The translations under genes and the position numbers were made by a program. The notes beneath the pieces are model-generated. The model was not told the origin of the DNA, did not search any database, and saw nothing but the letters and a program-made list of their open reading frames with translations. Below are positions 1-8,179 of a DNA stretch of 42,033 bases, piece after piece (position 1 is the stretch's first letter; every line of letters starts with the position of its first letter). The DNA comes from Methylococcaceae bacterium (lineage in GTDB: Bacteria; Pseudomonadota; Gammaproteobacteria; Methylococcales; Methylomonadaceae): assembly GCA_005779525.1 (NCBI GenBank), contig SXIZ01000163.1, positions 1-42,033 on the forward strand, written 5' to 3'.

Positions 1-357
1 AAGCTCCTCGATGGAACCGATGTGGATGTCATCGTACTGCCCAATCAGGAGACCTTAGGCAGTATTTTAAAGCATGTACGTAAAGGCGATGTCGCGGGGG
101 TGAGTTCCTTATGTGGGGGAACCGCAGAAGCGATAGAGGCAGTGGCGCATCAATCGCGGGGGGTTAGCTCGGTGGTCGGGTTGCGAGTCGATGAAATCAG
201 TTTGCCCGAAGGTGTGGTCCTAGGAGCTTTAATTCGCAATCATGAAGTCATACCTATTCATCATGATACGGTATTTGAAGAGATGGACAATGTGGTGATG
301 TTTGCGTTGGATAAAAAATTAGTGAAAAACATTGAAACCCTATTCCATCGTATTTAG
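1..357 (+). CDS. trkA: TrkA potassium-uptake regulatory subunit, C-terminal part (5' cut by window edge)
   Basis: The reading frame is open at base 1 and ends with TAG at 355-357, so only about the last 118 residues are visible. They match the final RCK_C half of TrkA, the cytoplasmic NAD-binding regulator of Trk potassium uptake. Seen here are a stretch reading LPNQETLGSILKHVRKGDV, a beta-rich segment with VVGLRVDE, and a closing segment with NHEVIPIHHDTVFEEMDNVVMF, which is typical of the last RCK_C strands. The NAD-binding Rossmann domains lie outside the window. The family assignment is confident; whether the missing part is intact cannot be judged. A small lipoprotein gene starts 10 bases after the stop. 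Confidence 0.85.
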   Translation, partial: KLLDGTDVDVIVLPNQETLGSILKHVRKGDVAGVSSLCGGTAEAIEAVAHQSRGVSSVVGLRVDEISLPEGVVLGALIRNHEVIPIHHDTVFEEMDNVVMFALDKKLVKNIETLFHRI

Positions 358-367
358 TAGTTTATAT

Positions 368-763
368 ATGCTGTTTTGTTATCGTCTTAGGTTTTTACCT
401 CGCATAGTTCCCGGTTTAGTATTGTTGTGTGTACTACCAAGCTGTGCTTTGTGGGATCCACTGCTGGACATTGATGAGTTTGCTGCTTATGCGGAACAAG
501 TTTTTAAGCAACAAAATGCGATTACCGATCAAATTATCGACGCCGCAGAGCTATTGAATAAAGAGCAGTACGCGCGCCTTTCTCAGGCAGAGTTAAAAAT
601 GCATGACGCTTGTCAGTTATTAAATGAATACGCCGTGCGTGAACGTGATGGTCTGGAGCGTGGCATTTTTTTCCAGCAACAGGTGCAAAGAAGCATTAGC
701 GGCTGTGACCAATCCTTGAAGTCAGTTGCAAAGCTATTGCATGAATTACAGGTTGCAGATTAG
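368..763 (+). CDS. small putative lipoprotein of unknown function
   Basis: A 131-residue protein that I cannot name. The N-terminus has basic residues, a hydrophobic stretch and a lipobox-like LPSC (VLLCVLPSCALW), suggesting a lipid-anchored envelope protein. The mature part is helical and rich in Gln, Glu and Ala, with two further cysteines (in DACQLL and SGCDQS) that could form a disulfide. The ATG at 368 was chosen because the signal sequence then starts normally; a TTG at 332 in the same frame would overlap trkA by 26 bases. Neither start has a clear ribosome binding site. It probably shares a transcript with trkA, but nothing shows a role in potassium transport. A strong hairpin follows. 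Confidence 0.6.
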   Translation: MLFCYRLRFLPRIVPGLVLLCVLPSCALWDPLLDIDEFAAYAEQVFKQQNAITDQIIDAAELLNKEQYARLSQAELKMHDACQLLNEYAVRERDGLERGIFFQQQVQRSISGCDQSLKSVAKLLHELQVAD

Positions 764-772
764 ATTGGATTC

Positions 773-804
773 AGCCCTCCAGCGGAGTTCTTCGCTGGAG
801 GGCT
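773..804. terminator. strong hairpin between convergent genes
   Basis: A perfect 12-bp stem (773-784 pairing with 793-804, arm AGCCCTCCAGCG) encloses an 8-base loop. It lies between the stop of the lipoprotein gene and the 3' end of the convergent leuA-like gene. There is no T-run on either strand, so it is not a textbook intrinsic terminator. By position and stability it is likely a bidirectional transcript end or RNA 3'-end stabiliser. Confidence 0.6.
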
Positions 805-891
805 CTGCATTGCAGTATAACGTTAAGAGCTTAATAAGCTAAACGAAAAGTTGCTCAGCAAGGGTATAGACGGCAGGGAAGGTGGTCCTGA

Positions 892-2427
892 TTACGCTTG
901 CGCTTCGTGTAATTGCATATTAATGAGTTTTAATGTCGCGAGCACGGCAGCAAAAACTTGGTTGGAATGCACAGCCCGAGTTTTTCGCAGTTCATGTCTG
1001 CAATCCCAAGTAATAATACATTCAGTCAAAGCATTTATATCTCCGCCTTTGGGAATGCGGATTTCGTAATCTAAGAGTGGGGGGAGGTTGTAGTTGTGTA
1101 AGGCTAAAACGCGCTCTATCGCATTGATAAAGGCAGCAAATCCCCCATTACCATGACCGGTCGCCAAATGTTTACTTCCTTCGATGCTCACCCGAATACT
1201 TGCAGTCGATTCAAGATCTAAGCCGCTGGTAATCGAACAGTTAAGGAGCTTAATGTGTTGGTAGTTTTTGGTTTCTAAAACATCGGCAATGATAAACGGC
1301 AAATCATCCGTGGTTATGGTCTGTTTCGAATCACCCAGGCTGACAATACGTTCCAAGACTTTTTTCTGATTTTCTTCAGATAAATCCAGTTCTAATTGTT
1401 CTAAATTCTTTTTCAGCGAGGCTTTGCCACTCATTTTGCCCAAGGCGTAGCTGCGGATGCGTGAGAAGCGTTCTGGACTGAGGCGAGTTTTATACAAGCC
1501 ACCTTTTTGATCACCATCCGCATGAATTCCAGCCGTTTGGGTAAAGACATCGGCACCGACAATCGGGGCGTTGGCCGCGACGCGTTTACCAGAGAAGTTT
1601 TCGACCATGCTGCTGATGCGCGCTAAGTGACTCTCGTCTATGCCCAAATGCATGTGCATTTTATCGCGCAGCACCACCGCCACTTCGGCGAGGGAGGCGT
1701 TACCGGCACGCTCTCCCAAGCAGTTTACCGTGCAATGTACTGCACTGACGCCTGCGCGTACGGCTGCCATGACATTAGCAGTTGCTAGACCGTAGTCATT
1801 GTGCGGGTGGAAATCAAATTGCACGTCCGGGTAGCGTTGACACATATCGTAAAGACTGGTGAATACTTCATCGGGCGATAAAACGCCTAAGGTATCCGGC
1901 AACATGAAATGGCTGATCCCGGCATTTAATAAGTTATTCATTAAGCCATAGACATAATTGGGATTGGCTTGATAACCATTGGACCAATCTTCGAGGTAGA
2001 CATTCACCTTTAGACCTTTATGCAGCGCGTAAGCAACGGTTTGTAGAATATCGGCACTGTGTTGCTCTAAGGTTTTACCCAATTGCTCGCGGCAATGTTT
2101 TTCACTGCCTTTGGTGAGTAGGTTTATAACTTGGCCTTCGGTTTCCAAAATCCAATCAACACTTTTGGTGTAATCGACAAAGCCTAATACTTCCACGCAG
2201 CCATGATAACCTTCTTGCTTAGCCCATTGATTAATATGGGTGACGGCTTCTTTTTCACCTTGGGACACACGTGCGGAAGCCACTTCAATGCGATTCACTT
2301 TTAGCGATTGCAGTAATGCTTTAGCAATATTAAGCTTTTCTGACGGGGTAAAAGAAACGCCTTGCGTTTGTTCACCGTCACGTAAAGTGGTGTCCATCAG
2401 CTGGATGGTTCGGGGTGTGGTGTTCAT
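892..2427 (-). CDS. leuA: 2-isopropylmalate synthase-family enzyme (LeuA-type, with regulatory domain)
   Basis: A 511-residue member of the HMGL-like/DRE-TIM aldolase family that condenses acetyl-CoA with a 2-oxo acid. Residues 11-21 hold MDTTLRDGEQT, with the catalytic Arg16 and metal-binding Asp17-type signature. HPHNDYG is at 207-213 (metal His pair), followed by GERAGNASL at 238-246. Residues about 385-505 form a LeuA_dimer allosteric domain. Next to leuC and leuD, a 2-isopropylmalate synthase for leucine is the natural reading. The sequence (MDTTLRDGEQTQGVSF) departs from the classical enterobacterial LeuA pattern and belongs to a divergent ~510-residue group, so citramalate synthase activity is a real alternative. 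It is the last gene of the leuC-leuD-leuA run, 126 bases after leuD. leuB is not in the window. Confidence 0.78.
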   Translation of the reverse strand: MNTTPRTIQLMDTTLRDGEQTQGVSFTPSEKLNIAKALLQSLKVNRIEVASARVSQGEKEAVTHINQWAKQEGYHGCVEVLGFVDYTKSVDWILETEGQVINLLTKGSEKHCREQLGKTLEQHSADILQTVAYALHKGLKVNVYLEDWSNGYQANPNYVYGLMNNLLNAGISHFMLPDTLGVLSPDEVFTSLYDMCQRYPDVQFDFHPHNDYGLATANVMAAVRAGVSAVHCTVNCLGERAGNASLAEVAVVLRDKMHMHLGIDESHLARISSMVENFSGKRVAANAPIVGADVFTQTAGIHADGDQKGGLYKTRLSPERFSRIRSYALGKMSGKASLKKNLEQLELDLSEENQKKVLERIVSLGDSKQTITTDDLPFIIADVLETKNYQHIKLLNCSITSGLDLESTASIRVSIEGSKHLATGHGNGGFAAFINAIERVLALHNYNLPPLLDYEIRIPKGGDINALTECIITWDCRHELRKTRAVHSNQVFAAVLATLKLINMQLHEAQA

Positions 2428-2509
2428 GCCTGATTGCTGCGCTGGTTCAAGGGGTTAATGTGTTACTCCGGGTGCAAAACTTCTGTTTGCCTACCGCATC
2501 GGGATGATC

Positions 2510-2537
2510 GATGGTAGAGCTAGAGAGCCCTACCATC
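2510..2537 (-). other. possible hairpin in leuD-leuA gap
   Basis: GATGGTAG at 2510-2517 and CTACCATC at 2530-2537 form an 8-bp inverted repeat with a 12-base loop, in the 126-base gap between leuD and the leuA-like gene. No T-run follows on the minus strand. It may modulate read-through or mRNA stability between the two genes; this is weak evidence. Confidence 0.3.
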
Positions 2538-2553
2538 CTTCAGAGAGCTGAGC

Positions 2554-3165
2554 TTAAGCCCAAAGCCAAGGAAAGTTTTGTTTATGGCGTTGCTCATATG
2601 CATCTATTTGGTCGACGTGTTGCAACGTTAAGCCAATGTCATCCAGACCGCTGAGTAAATTGCCTTTACGAAATGGATCAATGTCAAAACTGAAATTATT
2701 GCCCGCTGGGGTGGTGACCTGCTGGTTTTCCAAATCTACACCAAAGCGTATGCCTTCATTTGCATTGATTTCAGCCATCAGCGCATCCAACACATTTTTT
2801 TCGACTTTAATGGGTAAGATACCGTTTTTAAAGCAGTTATTAAAGAAAATGTCGGCATAGCTGGTAGAGATGATGGTGTTAAAGCCATAATCGGCAATTG
2901 CCCAGGGCGCATGTTCGCGCGATGAGCCGCAGCCAAAGTTATCGCCTACGACTAAAATTTTGGCACCTTTAAATGTCGGTTTGTTTAATTCAAATTCTGC
3001 ATTGTCGCTGCCATCATCGTTATAGCGCCAGTCATGAAATAAATGGATGCCAAAGCCGCTACGTTCGACTTTTTTTAGGAATTGTTTGGGGATAATTTGG
3101 TCGGTATCCACATTGCTGCGATTCATGGCCGCAGCGATACTTTCGTGCTTTGTATAAGGTTGCAT
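2554..3165 (-). CDS. leuD: 3-isopropylmalate dehydratase, small subunit
   Basis: A 203-residue LeuD, the usual length for the small subunit of isopropylmalate isomerase. With LeuC it interconverts 2- and 3-isopropylmalate in leucine synthesis in the cytoplasm. Seen are the N-terminal NVDTDQIIPKQFLK block (about residues 18-31), the substrate-loop motif GCGSSREHAPWA (about 78-89) and the C-terminal NFPWLW ending typical of the family. It follows leuC with 17 bases between the leuC stop and its ATG, so the two are surely co-transcribed and probably translated in balance. No damage or odd composition is seen. Confidence 0.96.
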   Translation of the reverse strand: MQPYTKHESIAAAMNRSNVDTDQIIPKQFLKKVERSGFGIHLFHDWRYNDDGSDNAEFELNKPTFKGAKILVVGDNFGCGSSREHAPWAIADYGFNTIISTSYADIFFNNCFKNGILPIKVEKNVLDALMAEINANEGIRFGVDLENQQVTTPAGNNFSFDIDPFRKGNLLSGLDDIGLTLQHVDQIDAYEQRHKQNFPWLWA

Positions 3166-3182
3166 AGTTGCTCCGAGGCTGA

Positions 3183-4580
3183 TTATAGGGTGCGAATGTC
3201 TACAAAATGTCCCGCTGCAGCCGCGGCGGCGGCCATAGCTGGGGAGACTAGATGCGTACGTCCACCTTTACCTTGGCGACCTTCGAAGTTACGGTTCGAA
3301 GTAGACGCGCAGCGCTGACCTTTGCTTAATTCATCGCCATTCATGGCTAAACACATAGAACAACCCGGATCGCGCCATTCCCAACCTGCATCGATAAAAA
3401 TTTTATCTAAGCCTTCGGCTTCGGCTTGTTGTTTCACTTGATATGATCCTGGAACCGCAATTGCTGTAACGCCTGCGGCGACTTTGGTGCCTTTAGCAAC
3501 TTCGGCGGCAATGCGGAAATCTTCGATACGGCCGTTGGTGCATGATCCAATAAAGACGTAATCTACCGGAATATCAGTGATTTTAGTGTTAGGCGTTAAG
3601 CCCATGTAGGCGAGGGCACTTTCACAGGCTTTGCGTTTGCCTTCATCACTAAAACTTTCAGGTGCGGGCACGACATCGTTAACTCCACTGACTTGCTCGG
3701 GCGAAGTACCCCAAGAGACTTGAGGGGCAATGTCAGCCGCGTTTAATACGACAGTCGCATCGTAGCTGGCATCAGCATCGCTAGGGAGGCTTTGCCAATA
3801 GGCTAAAGCTTGATCCCAGGCAGCGCCTTTCGGTGCAAATTCTTTGCCTTGCAAAAAGGCGTAGGTCTTTTCGTCGGGTGCGATCAAGCCTGCACGAGCA
3901 CCTGCTTCAATAGCCATATTACATAAAGTCATGCGGCCTTCCATGCTTAACGCTTTAATGGCGTCGCCCGCATATTCGATGACATAACCTGTACCGCCCG
4001 CGGTACCAATTTTGCCAATAATGGCAAGTGCAATATCTTTGGCAGAAGAGAATTTGTTTAACTCACCATCAATCCTTACCAGCATGGTTTTGGATTTTTT
4101 TTGTGGCAAGGTTTGGGTGGCCATCACATGCTCAACTTCGGAGGTACCAATCCCAAAAGCCAGTGCGCCAAAAGCGCCATGCGTGGCAGTATGACTGTCA
4201 CCACAGACCACGACCATACCAGGGTGTACGAAACCATGTTCGGGCACGACAACATGGATCACTCCGTTATTTGGGCTTTGCATGTCATAAAGATTCAAAC
4301 CATTTTCGCGGCAGTTTTCCGCCATGACTTCAATTTGTTTTTTTGCAATCGGGTCAGCAATGGGTAAATTACGATTTTTAGTCGGGACGCAGTGATCCAT
4401 GGTCGCTAAAATACTATGTGGATTGCGAACTTTACGCCCTGACAGCCTTAAGCCTTCGAAAGCTTGTGGACTGGTAACTTCGTGCATCAAGTGCCGATCT
4501 ACATAGATTAACGGAGCCTGGCCCGCTGCTTCGGCAACTAGGTGGCTATCCCAAATTTTTTCATACATGGTTTTTTTCAT
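3183..4580 (-). CDS. leuC: 3-isopropylmalate dehydratase, large subunit
   Basis: A 465-residue aconitase-family large subunit. The three [4Fe-4S] cluster cysteines are Cys347 (in IGSCTNGR), Cys407 and Cys410 (in DPGCSMCLAMN). MDHCVPT (61-67) and GDSHTATHGAFG (127-138) are the typical active-site blocks. The C-terminus has an alanine run before GHFVDIRTL, which is normal for LeuC and explains the GC-rich patch near 3220. I chose the ATG at 4580, giving MKKTMYEKIWD as in homologues and preceded by GGA about nine bases upstream; a TTG at 4592 in the same frame is less likely. It is the first gene of the leucine run, behind a 520-base divergent intergenic region shared with cheY. Confidence 0.96.
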   Translation of the reverse strand: MKKTMYEKIWDSHLVAEAAGQAPLIYVDRHLMHEVTSPQAFEGLRLSGRKVRNPHSILATMDHCVPTKNRNLPIADPIAKKQIEVMAENCRENGLNLYDMQSPNNGVIHVVVPEHGFVHPGMVVVCGDSHTATHGAFGALAFGIGTSEVEHVMATQTLPQKKSKTMLVRIDGELNKFSSAKDIALAIIGKIGTAGGTGYVIEYAGDAIKALSMEGRMTLCNMAIEAGARAGLIAPDEKTYAFLQGKEFAPKGAAWDQALAYWQSLPSDADASYDATVVLNAADIAPQVSWGTSPEQVSGVNDVVPAPESFSDEGKRKACESALAYMGLTPNTKITDIPVDYVFIGSCTNGRIEDFRIAAEVAKGTKVAAGVTAIAVPGSYQVKQQAEAEGLDKIFIDAGWEWRDPGCSMCLAMNGDELSKGQRCASTSNRNFEGRQGKGGRTHLVSPAMAAAAAAAGHFVDIRTL

Positions 4581-5103
4581 TGCGTATTCCAATCATTTAC
4601 AGGCCGATGCACCCAGGTGCGGGCCCGACATTAACTACAGGGTCAAAGTGACATTAAGCCCGACATTATCACCTAAACGTTACCTGGATTGCAATGTGCC
4701 GAAAGCCGTGGCAAGTAATTTCTAGTAAAAATTATTTTACGGAATACTTGAAAGAATTCAGTGTTCAAGTGTGTAGAATAGGGTAAAGATAATGATATGT
4801 GTTAGAGTAATTGCTGCTGCGCATCTTTGACTTTATATGATTAAATAGTCCCCTGTCATGCTGGTAGAGAAAGTATTAAGCGTTTCGGTGTAACGGAGGT
4901 GTGCAAATAAGTTGTTTTAAAATGATTTTAGTATATTGTTTAATAGTAAGAATTTAAAAAAATTGCTCAGTGACGGCCAGTTTACGTTGTAAATTCACTG
5001 AAAATATTTTTTTTTCGACTAGACTTAAACGCAGTAAGCCAAGCTTCTAGATGGTTAGGCAATGTTTTTGTTAAAAAATTTCTATTTATTTAAGGGGAAA
5101 ATA
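4581..5103. promoter_or_regulatory. divergent intergenic region between leuC and cheY
   Basis: This 523-base stretch has no convincing gene. It must hold the leuC promoter (minus) and probably the promoter of the chemotaxis cluster (plus). The leuC-proximal part has a small GCACC/GGTGC hairpin (4609-4620) and three copies of GACATTA (4627, 4650, 4662). The cheY-proximal part, from about 4740, is AT-rich. I looked for a sigma-54 GG-N10-GC element and a sigma-28 TAAA-N15-GCCGATAA element before cheY and found no good match. Short reading frames here do not encode a leucine-rich leader peptide. Confidence 0.6.
4746..4770. promoter_or_regulatory. dyad-symmetric candidate operator upstream of leuC
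   Basis: ACTTGAA (4746-4752) and TTCAAGT (4764-4770) form a perfect 7-bp inverted repeat with an 11-base spacer, centred about 180 bases upstream of the leuC start. This is the size of a homodimeric regulator site (a LysR- or Lrp-type factor is imaginable). On the minus strand the TTGAAC within it could also serve as a -35 element. The function is inferred only. Confidence 0.35.
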
Positions 5104-5466
5104 ATGGCGAGTATATTGGCAGTTGATGATTCTGCTTCAATGCGGCAGATGGTATCTTTCACGCTTAAAGGAGCAGGATATGATGTTGAAGAAGCGGTTG
5201 ATGGCGTTGATGCCTTAAGTAAAGCAAAAGCCAAAAAATTTGATTGTGTCGTAACCGACGTAAACATGCCCAATAAGGATGGTATCTCGTTAATTAAAGA
5301 TTTAAGAGCGCTTCCAGACTATAAATTTGTCCCATTGCTCATGTTGACGACCGAATCTGGCATGGATAAAAAACAGCAAGGTAAAGAAGCCGGGGCAACA
5401 GGGTGGATAGTCAAACCCTTTAATCCTGATCAGCTATTAAAAACAATCCAAAAAGTTCTAGGATAA
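5104..5466 (+). CDS. cheY: chemotaxis response regulator CheY
   Basis: A 120-residue single-domain receiver. Residues Asp8 and Asp9 form the acidic pocket, Asp52 in VVTDVNMP is the phosphorylation site, Thr82/Thr83 the switch position and Lys104 in VKPF the conserved lysine. There is no output domain, so it should act by binding the flagellar motor switch after phosphorylation by CheA. The ATG at 5104 was chosen because AAGGGG lies just upstream and homologues start the same way; an ATG at 5062 would add an unusual 14-residue tail. It leads the chemotaxis cluster, 45 bases before cheA, as in Pseudomonas che2-type clusters. No CheZ phosphatase gene is in the window. Confidence 0.95.
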   Translation: MASILAVDDSASMRQMVSFTLKGAGYDVEEAVDGVDALSKAKAKKFDCVVTDVNMPNKDGISLIKDLRALPDYKFVPLLMLTTESGMDKKQQGKEAGATGWIVKPFNPDQLLKTIQKVLG

Positions 5467-5511
5467 GCGCTTATTGCATTGTCTGGTCTTTATTCGCGCG
5501 GGTAATTCTTT

Positions 5512-7602
5512 ATGGCTATTGATATGGCACAATTCCATCAGGTCTTTTTCGAAGAAAGTTTCGAAGGGCTTGAGGCAATGGAATCAGGATTGTTAAATCT
5601 TGACATGGGTGATGTGGATGTTGAAGAAATTAATACTATCTTTAGAGCGGCGCATTCTATAAAAGGTGGCAGTGGAACCTTTGGATTTACCGCTGTTTCG
5701 GATTTCACGCATGTCATGGAAACCTTATTGGATGAAATGCGTGATGGTCGACGTAAAGTCACACAACCTGCCGTCAATGTCCTGCTCGGGGCGGTAGATT
5801 GTTTGCGTGAAATGTTAACAGCGATTCAGAATGAGCAGGATATTGACACACAAAGTGTCGCAGAACACAAGCGACACCTGGATCAAGAGCTGCGCGGTGA
5901 AGTGAGTAATAGCGCTCAAGTCTCGCAGGTAGCTACAGCGAAACCCAAAACCGCTCCAGCGACGCTGAAATCAGTTGCACCTGGTTGGCGTATCACCTTT
6001 TGTCCGCATTTGGATATGTTAAAAACGGGAAACGATCCCGTGCGCATTTTCAGAGAATTGGCTAATCTTGGGGCCTTGGAAACCACGGTTGATCAAAAAG
6101 GTCTCCCCGATTTTTACGATTTGGACCCTGAAGAATGTTATTTATCTTGGGGGCTTAATGTCGCAGGGGATATTGCTCAGTCTAGCATAGAGGAAATATT
6201 TGATTGGGTTGAAGAAAATTGCGATTTATCTCTTCAATCATTTTCAGATTTGGCACAACGCGATTTAGCGCATCAACCCGGAGTTGTCGTATCGGATGAT
6301 GCCGATCCTACACATCATCAGCAAGATCTGAGTCACCCAGAACCTATCGAAGAGAGTTCGGACGCGGCAAAAGTTAAAACCGTTGCTAAAGAAGAAAGTA
6401 AGGTTGCCAATAAAGGTTCAAGCTCGATACGTGTCGAAACCAGCAAAATTGATACGCTGATTAACATGGTGGGTGAGCTGGTGATTACACAATCCATGCT
6501 GAGCTTGGTGGGTGAGCATTTTGAAATTGGCAAATTAGATCATTTAAAAAGTGGTTTAGCGCAGTTAGAGCGACATACTCGCGAATTACAAGAAAGTGTG
6601 ATGAATATTCGCATGTTGCCCATTAGCTTTGTATTTAGTCGTTTTCCTCGCTTAACCCATGATTTAAGTGCAAAATTAGGAAAAAAGATCGAGCTAAAAT
6701 TAGTCGGTGAGCACACAGAAGTCGATAAGACAGTGGTTGAATTAATCAGTGATCCACTTGTGCATTTAGTGCGTAATAGTTTAGATCATGGTATTGAAAT
6801 GCCGAATGAGCGTCTTGCGATGGGTAAACCAGAAACAGGCACAATTATTCTTGAAGCCTATCATCGGGGTGGCAATATTGTTATTGAAGTACGTGACGAT
6901 GGAAAAGGTTTAGATAAAGCCAAGTTACGTGCTAAGGCGATTGAAAAGGGTTTAATCGATAAAGATACGCCATTAACAGATAAGCAAACGTTCGAATTAA
7001 TTTTTATGCCGGGATTTTCCACTGCAGAGAAATTGACTGACATTTCTGGTCGGGGTGTAGGTATGGATGTCGTGCGCCGTAATATCCAGTCACTCGGTGG
7101 CAATATTGAAATCATTTCGGAGTTGGGTAAAGGGTCAACAATTGCTATTCACTTACCGTTGACCCTGGCAATTTTAGATGGTCAATCGATAGCCGTGGGT
7201 GATGAGACTTTTATCGTACCGCTAGTGTCCATCATTGAATCGATTAATGTGACTGATGCCATGACTAATAAAGTCGCTGGTAAGGGTGAAACCTTTAGAT
7301 TACGTGGGGATTATTTACCCATCATCCGCATGCATGAAATTTTTGATGTTAAAACTGCCAAAGCACAAAAACTCACTGAAGGCTTAGTGGTGGTGGTTGA
7401 GGGCCAAGGAATTCGTTGCGGATTGTTTGTAGATGATTTATTAGGGCAACAACAAGTAGTGATTAAATCATTAGAAGCTAATTATCGTCGGGTTGAAGGG
7501 GTTTCCGGGGCGACGATTTTAGGTGATGGATCAGTTGCGTTGATTTTGGACATTCCAGGTTTAGTTCGCTTGTCAAACCAAAAACATGCAGGTAGAGATT
7601 AA
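5512..7602 (+). CDS. cheA: chemotaxis histidine kinase CheA
   Basis: A 696-residue CheA with the standard domain order. HPt is at about 1-110 with phospho-accepting His48 (RAAHSIKGGSGTFGF). A linker and a P2-like regulator-docking region occupy about 155-245. The dimerisation domain is about 303-365, the ATPase about 405-550 with N-box HLVRNSLDHGIE, G1 DDGKGLD and G2 GRGVGMDVV. A CheW-like P5 domain is at about 555-690. It should autophosphorylate in receptor arrays with CheW and pass phosphate to CheY and CheB. All catalytic motifs are intact. It sits between cheY and cheW, with only five bases before cheW. Confidence 0.97.
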   Translation: MAIDMAQFHQVFFEESFEGLEAMESGLLNLDMGDVDVEEINTIFRAAHSIKGGSGTFGFTAVSDFTHVMETLLDEMRDGRRKVTQPAVNVLLGAVDCLREMLTAIQNEQDIDTQSVAEHKRHLDQELRGEVSNSAQVSQVATAKPKTAPATLKSVAPGWRITFCPHLDMLKTGNDPVRIFRELANLGALETTVDQKGLPDFYDLDPEECYLSWGLNVAGDIAQSSIEEIFDWVEENCDLSLQSFSDLAQRDLAHQPGVVVSDDADPTHHQQDLSHPEPIEESSDAAKVKTVAKEESKVANKGSSSIRVETSKIDTLINMVGELVITQSMLSLVGEHFEIGKLDHLKSGLAQLERHTRELQESVMNIRMLPISFVFSRFPRLTHDLSAKLGKKIELKLVGEHTEVDKTVVELISDPLVHLVRNSLDHGIEMPNERLAMGKPETGTIILEAYHRGGNIVIEVRDDGKGLDKAKLRAKAIEKGLIDKDTPLTDKQTFELIFMPGFSTAEKLTDISGRGVGMDVVRRNIQSLGGNIEIISELGKGSTIAIHLPLTLAILDGQSIAVGDETFIVPLVSIIESINVTDAMTNKVAGKGETFRLRGDYLPIIRMHEIFDVKTAKAQKLTEGLVVVVEGQGIRCGLFVDDLLGQQQVVIKSLEANYRRVEGVSGATILGDGSVALILDIPGLVRLSNQKHAGRD

Positions 7603-7607
7603 GACTT

Positions 7608-8150
7608 ATGTTGCAAACAGATACCAATAATGCCGACTATAAAACTGAAAATGAACCACGTTTAGCCAATATAGAACAATTTTTAAGTTTTGTGTTGGGA
7701 AATGAAGAATATGGGGTCAGTATTCTCCGGGTTCAGGAAATTCGCAGTTGGGAGCCTGTTTCACGGATTCCTAATGTTCCAGTCTACGAAAAAGGTGTCG
7801 TAAATTTACGTGGCGCGATTGTGCCAATTATTGATTTACGCGAACGCTTTAATTTAGGACGCGCTGAATATACGCCGCTGACGGTTGTCGTGGTTTTACA
7901 AGCCCAGGTGAACGGTAAATCACGTACCATGGGGGTGGTTGTCGACTCGGTATCCGATGTAGTGGATGTAGATAAATTCAGTATTCAACGTCCACCAGAT
8001 TTTGGGGCCAAAGTGAGTACCGAATTTATCAACGGCTTAGCTTCAGTTAATCAACGTATGGTGATGTTGTTGGATGTCGAAAAATTGCTTCGTCTAGATG
8101 GCATTGACGATATGGTCACCGAACTCGCTGAAAGTGAATCCAAGCACTAA
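7608..8150 (+). CDS. cheW: chemotaxis coupling protein CheW (first copy)
   Basis: A 180-residue CheW with one SH3-like coupling domain at about residues 22-165, containing VQEIRSWEPVSRIPN and NLRGAIVPIIDLRERF. CheW links receptors to the CheA P5 domain in the array. The roughly 20-residue N-terminal and 15-residue C-terminal extensions look disordered. It starts five bases after cheA and is followed by the Aer-like receptor 29 bases on. A second, clearly paralogous CheW lies at 10690-11181; the shared motif stretch is nearly identical, suggesting duplication followed by specialisation. Confidence 0.95.
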   Translation: MLQTDTNNADYKTENEPRLANIEQFLSFVLGNEEYGVSILRVQEIRSWEPVSRIPNVPVYEKGVVNLRGAIVPIIDLRERFNLGRAEYTPLTVVVVLQAQVNGKSRTMGVVVDSVSDVVDVDKFSIQRPPDFGAKVSTEFINGLASVNQRMVMLLDVEKLLRLDGIDDMVTELAESESKH

Positions 8151-8179
8151 TTAATTTTCTACGTAGAAGGATATTTTAT

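Noticed and set aside
3082..3318. Plus-strand frame with an alanine run opposite leuC/leuD
   Set aside because: It is the antisense of the normal LeuC alanine-rich C-terminus and has no independent support.
4792..4830. Short reading frame upstream of cheY as a leader peptide
   Set aside because: It has 12 codons, is on the strand opposite to leuC, is not leucine-rich and has no ribosome site.
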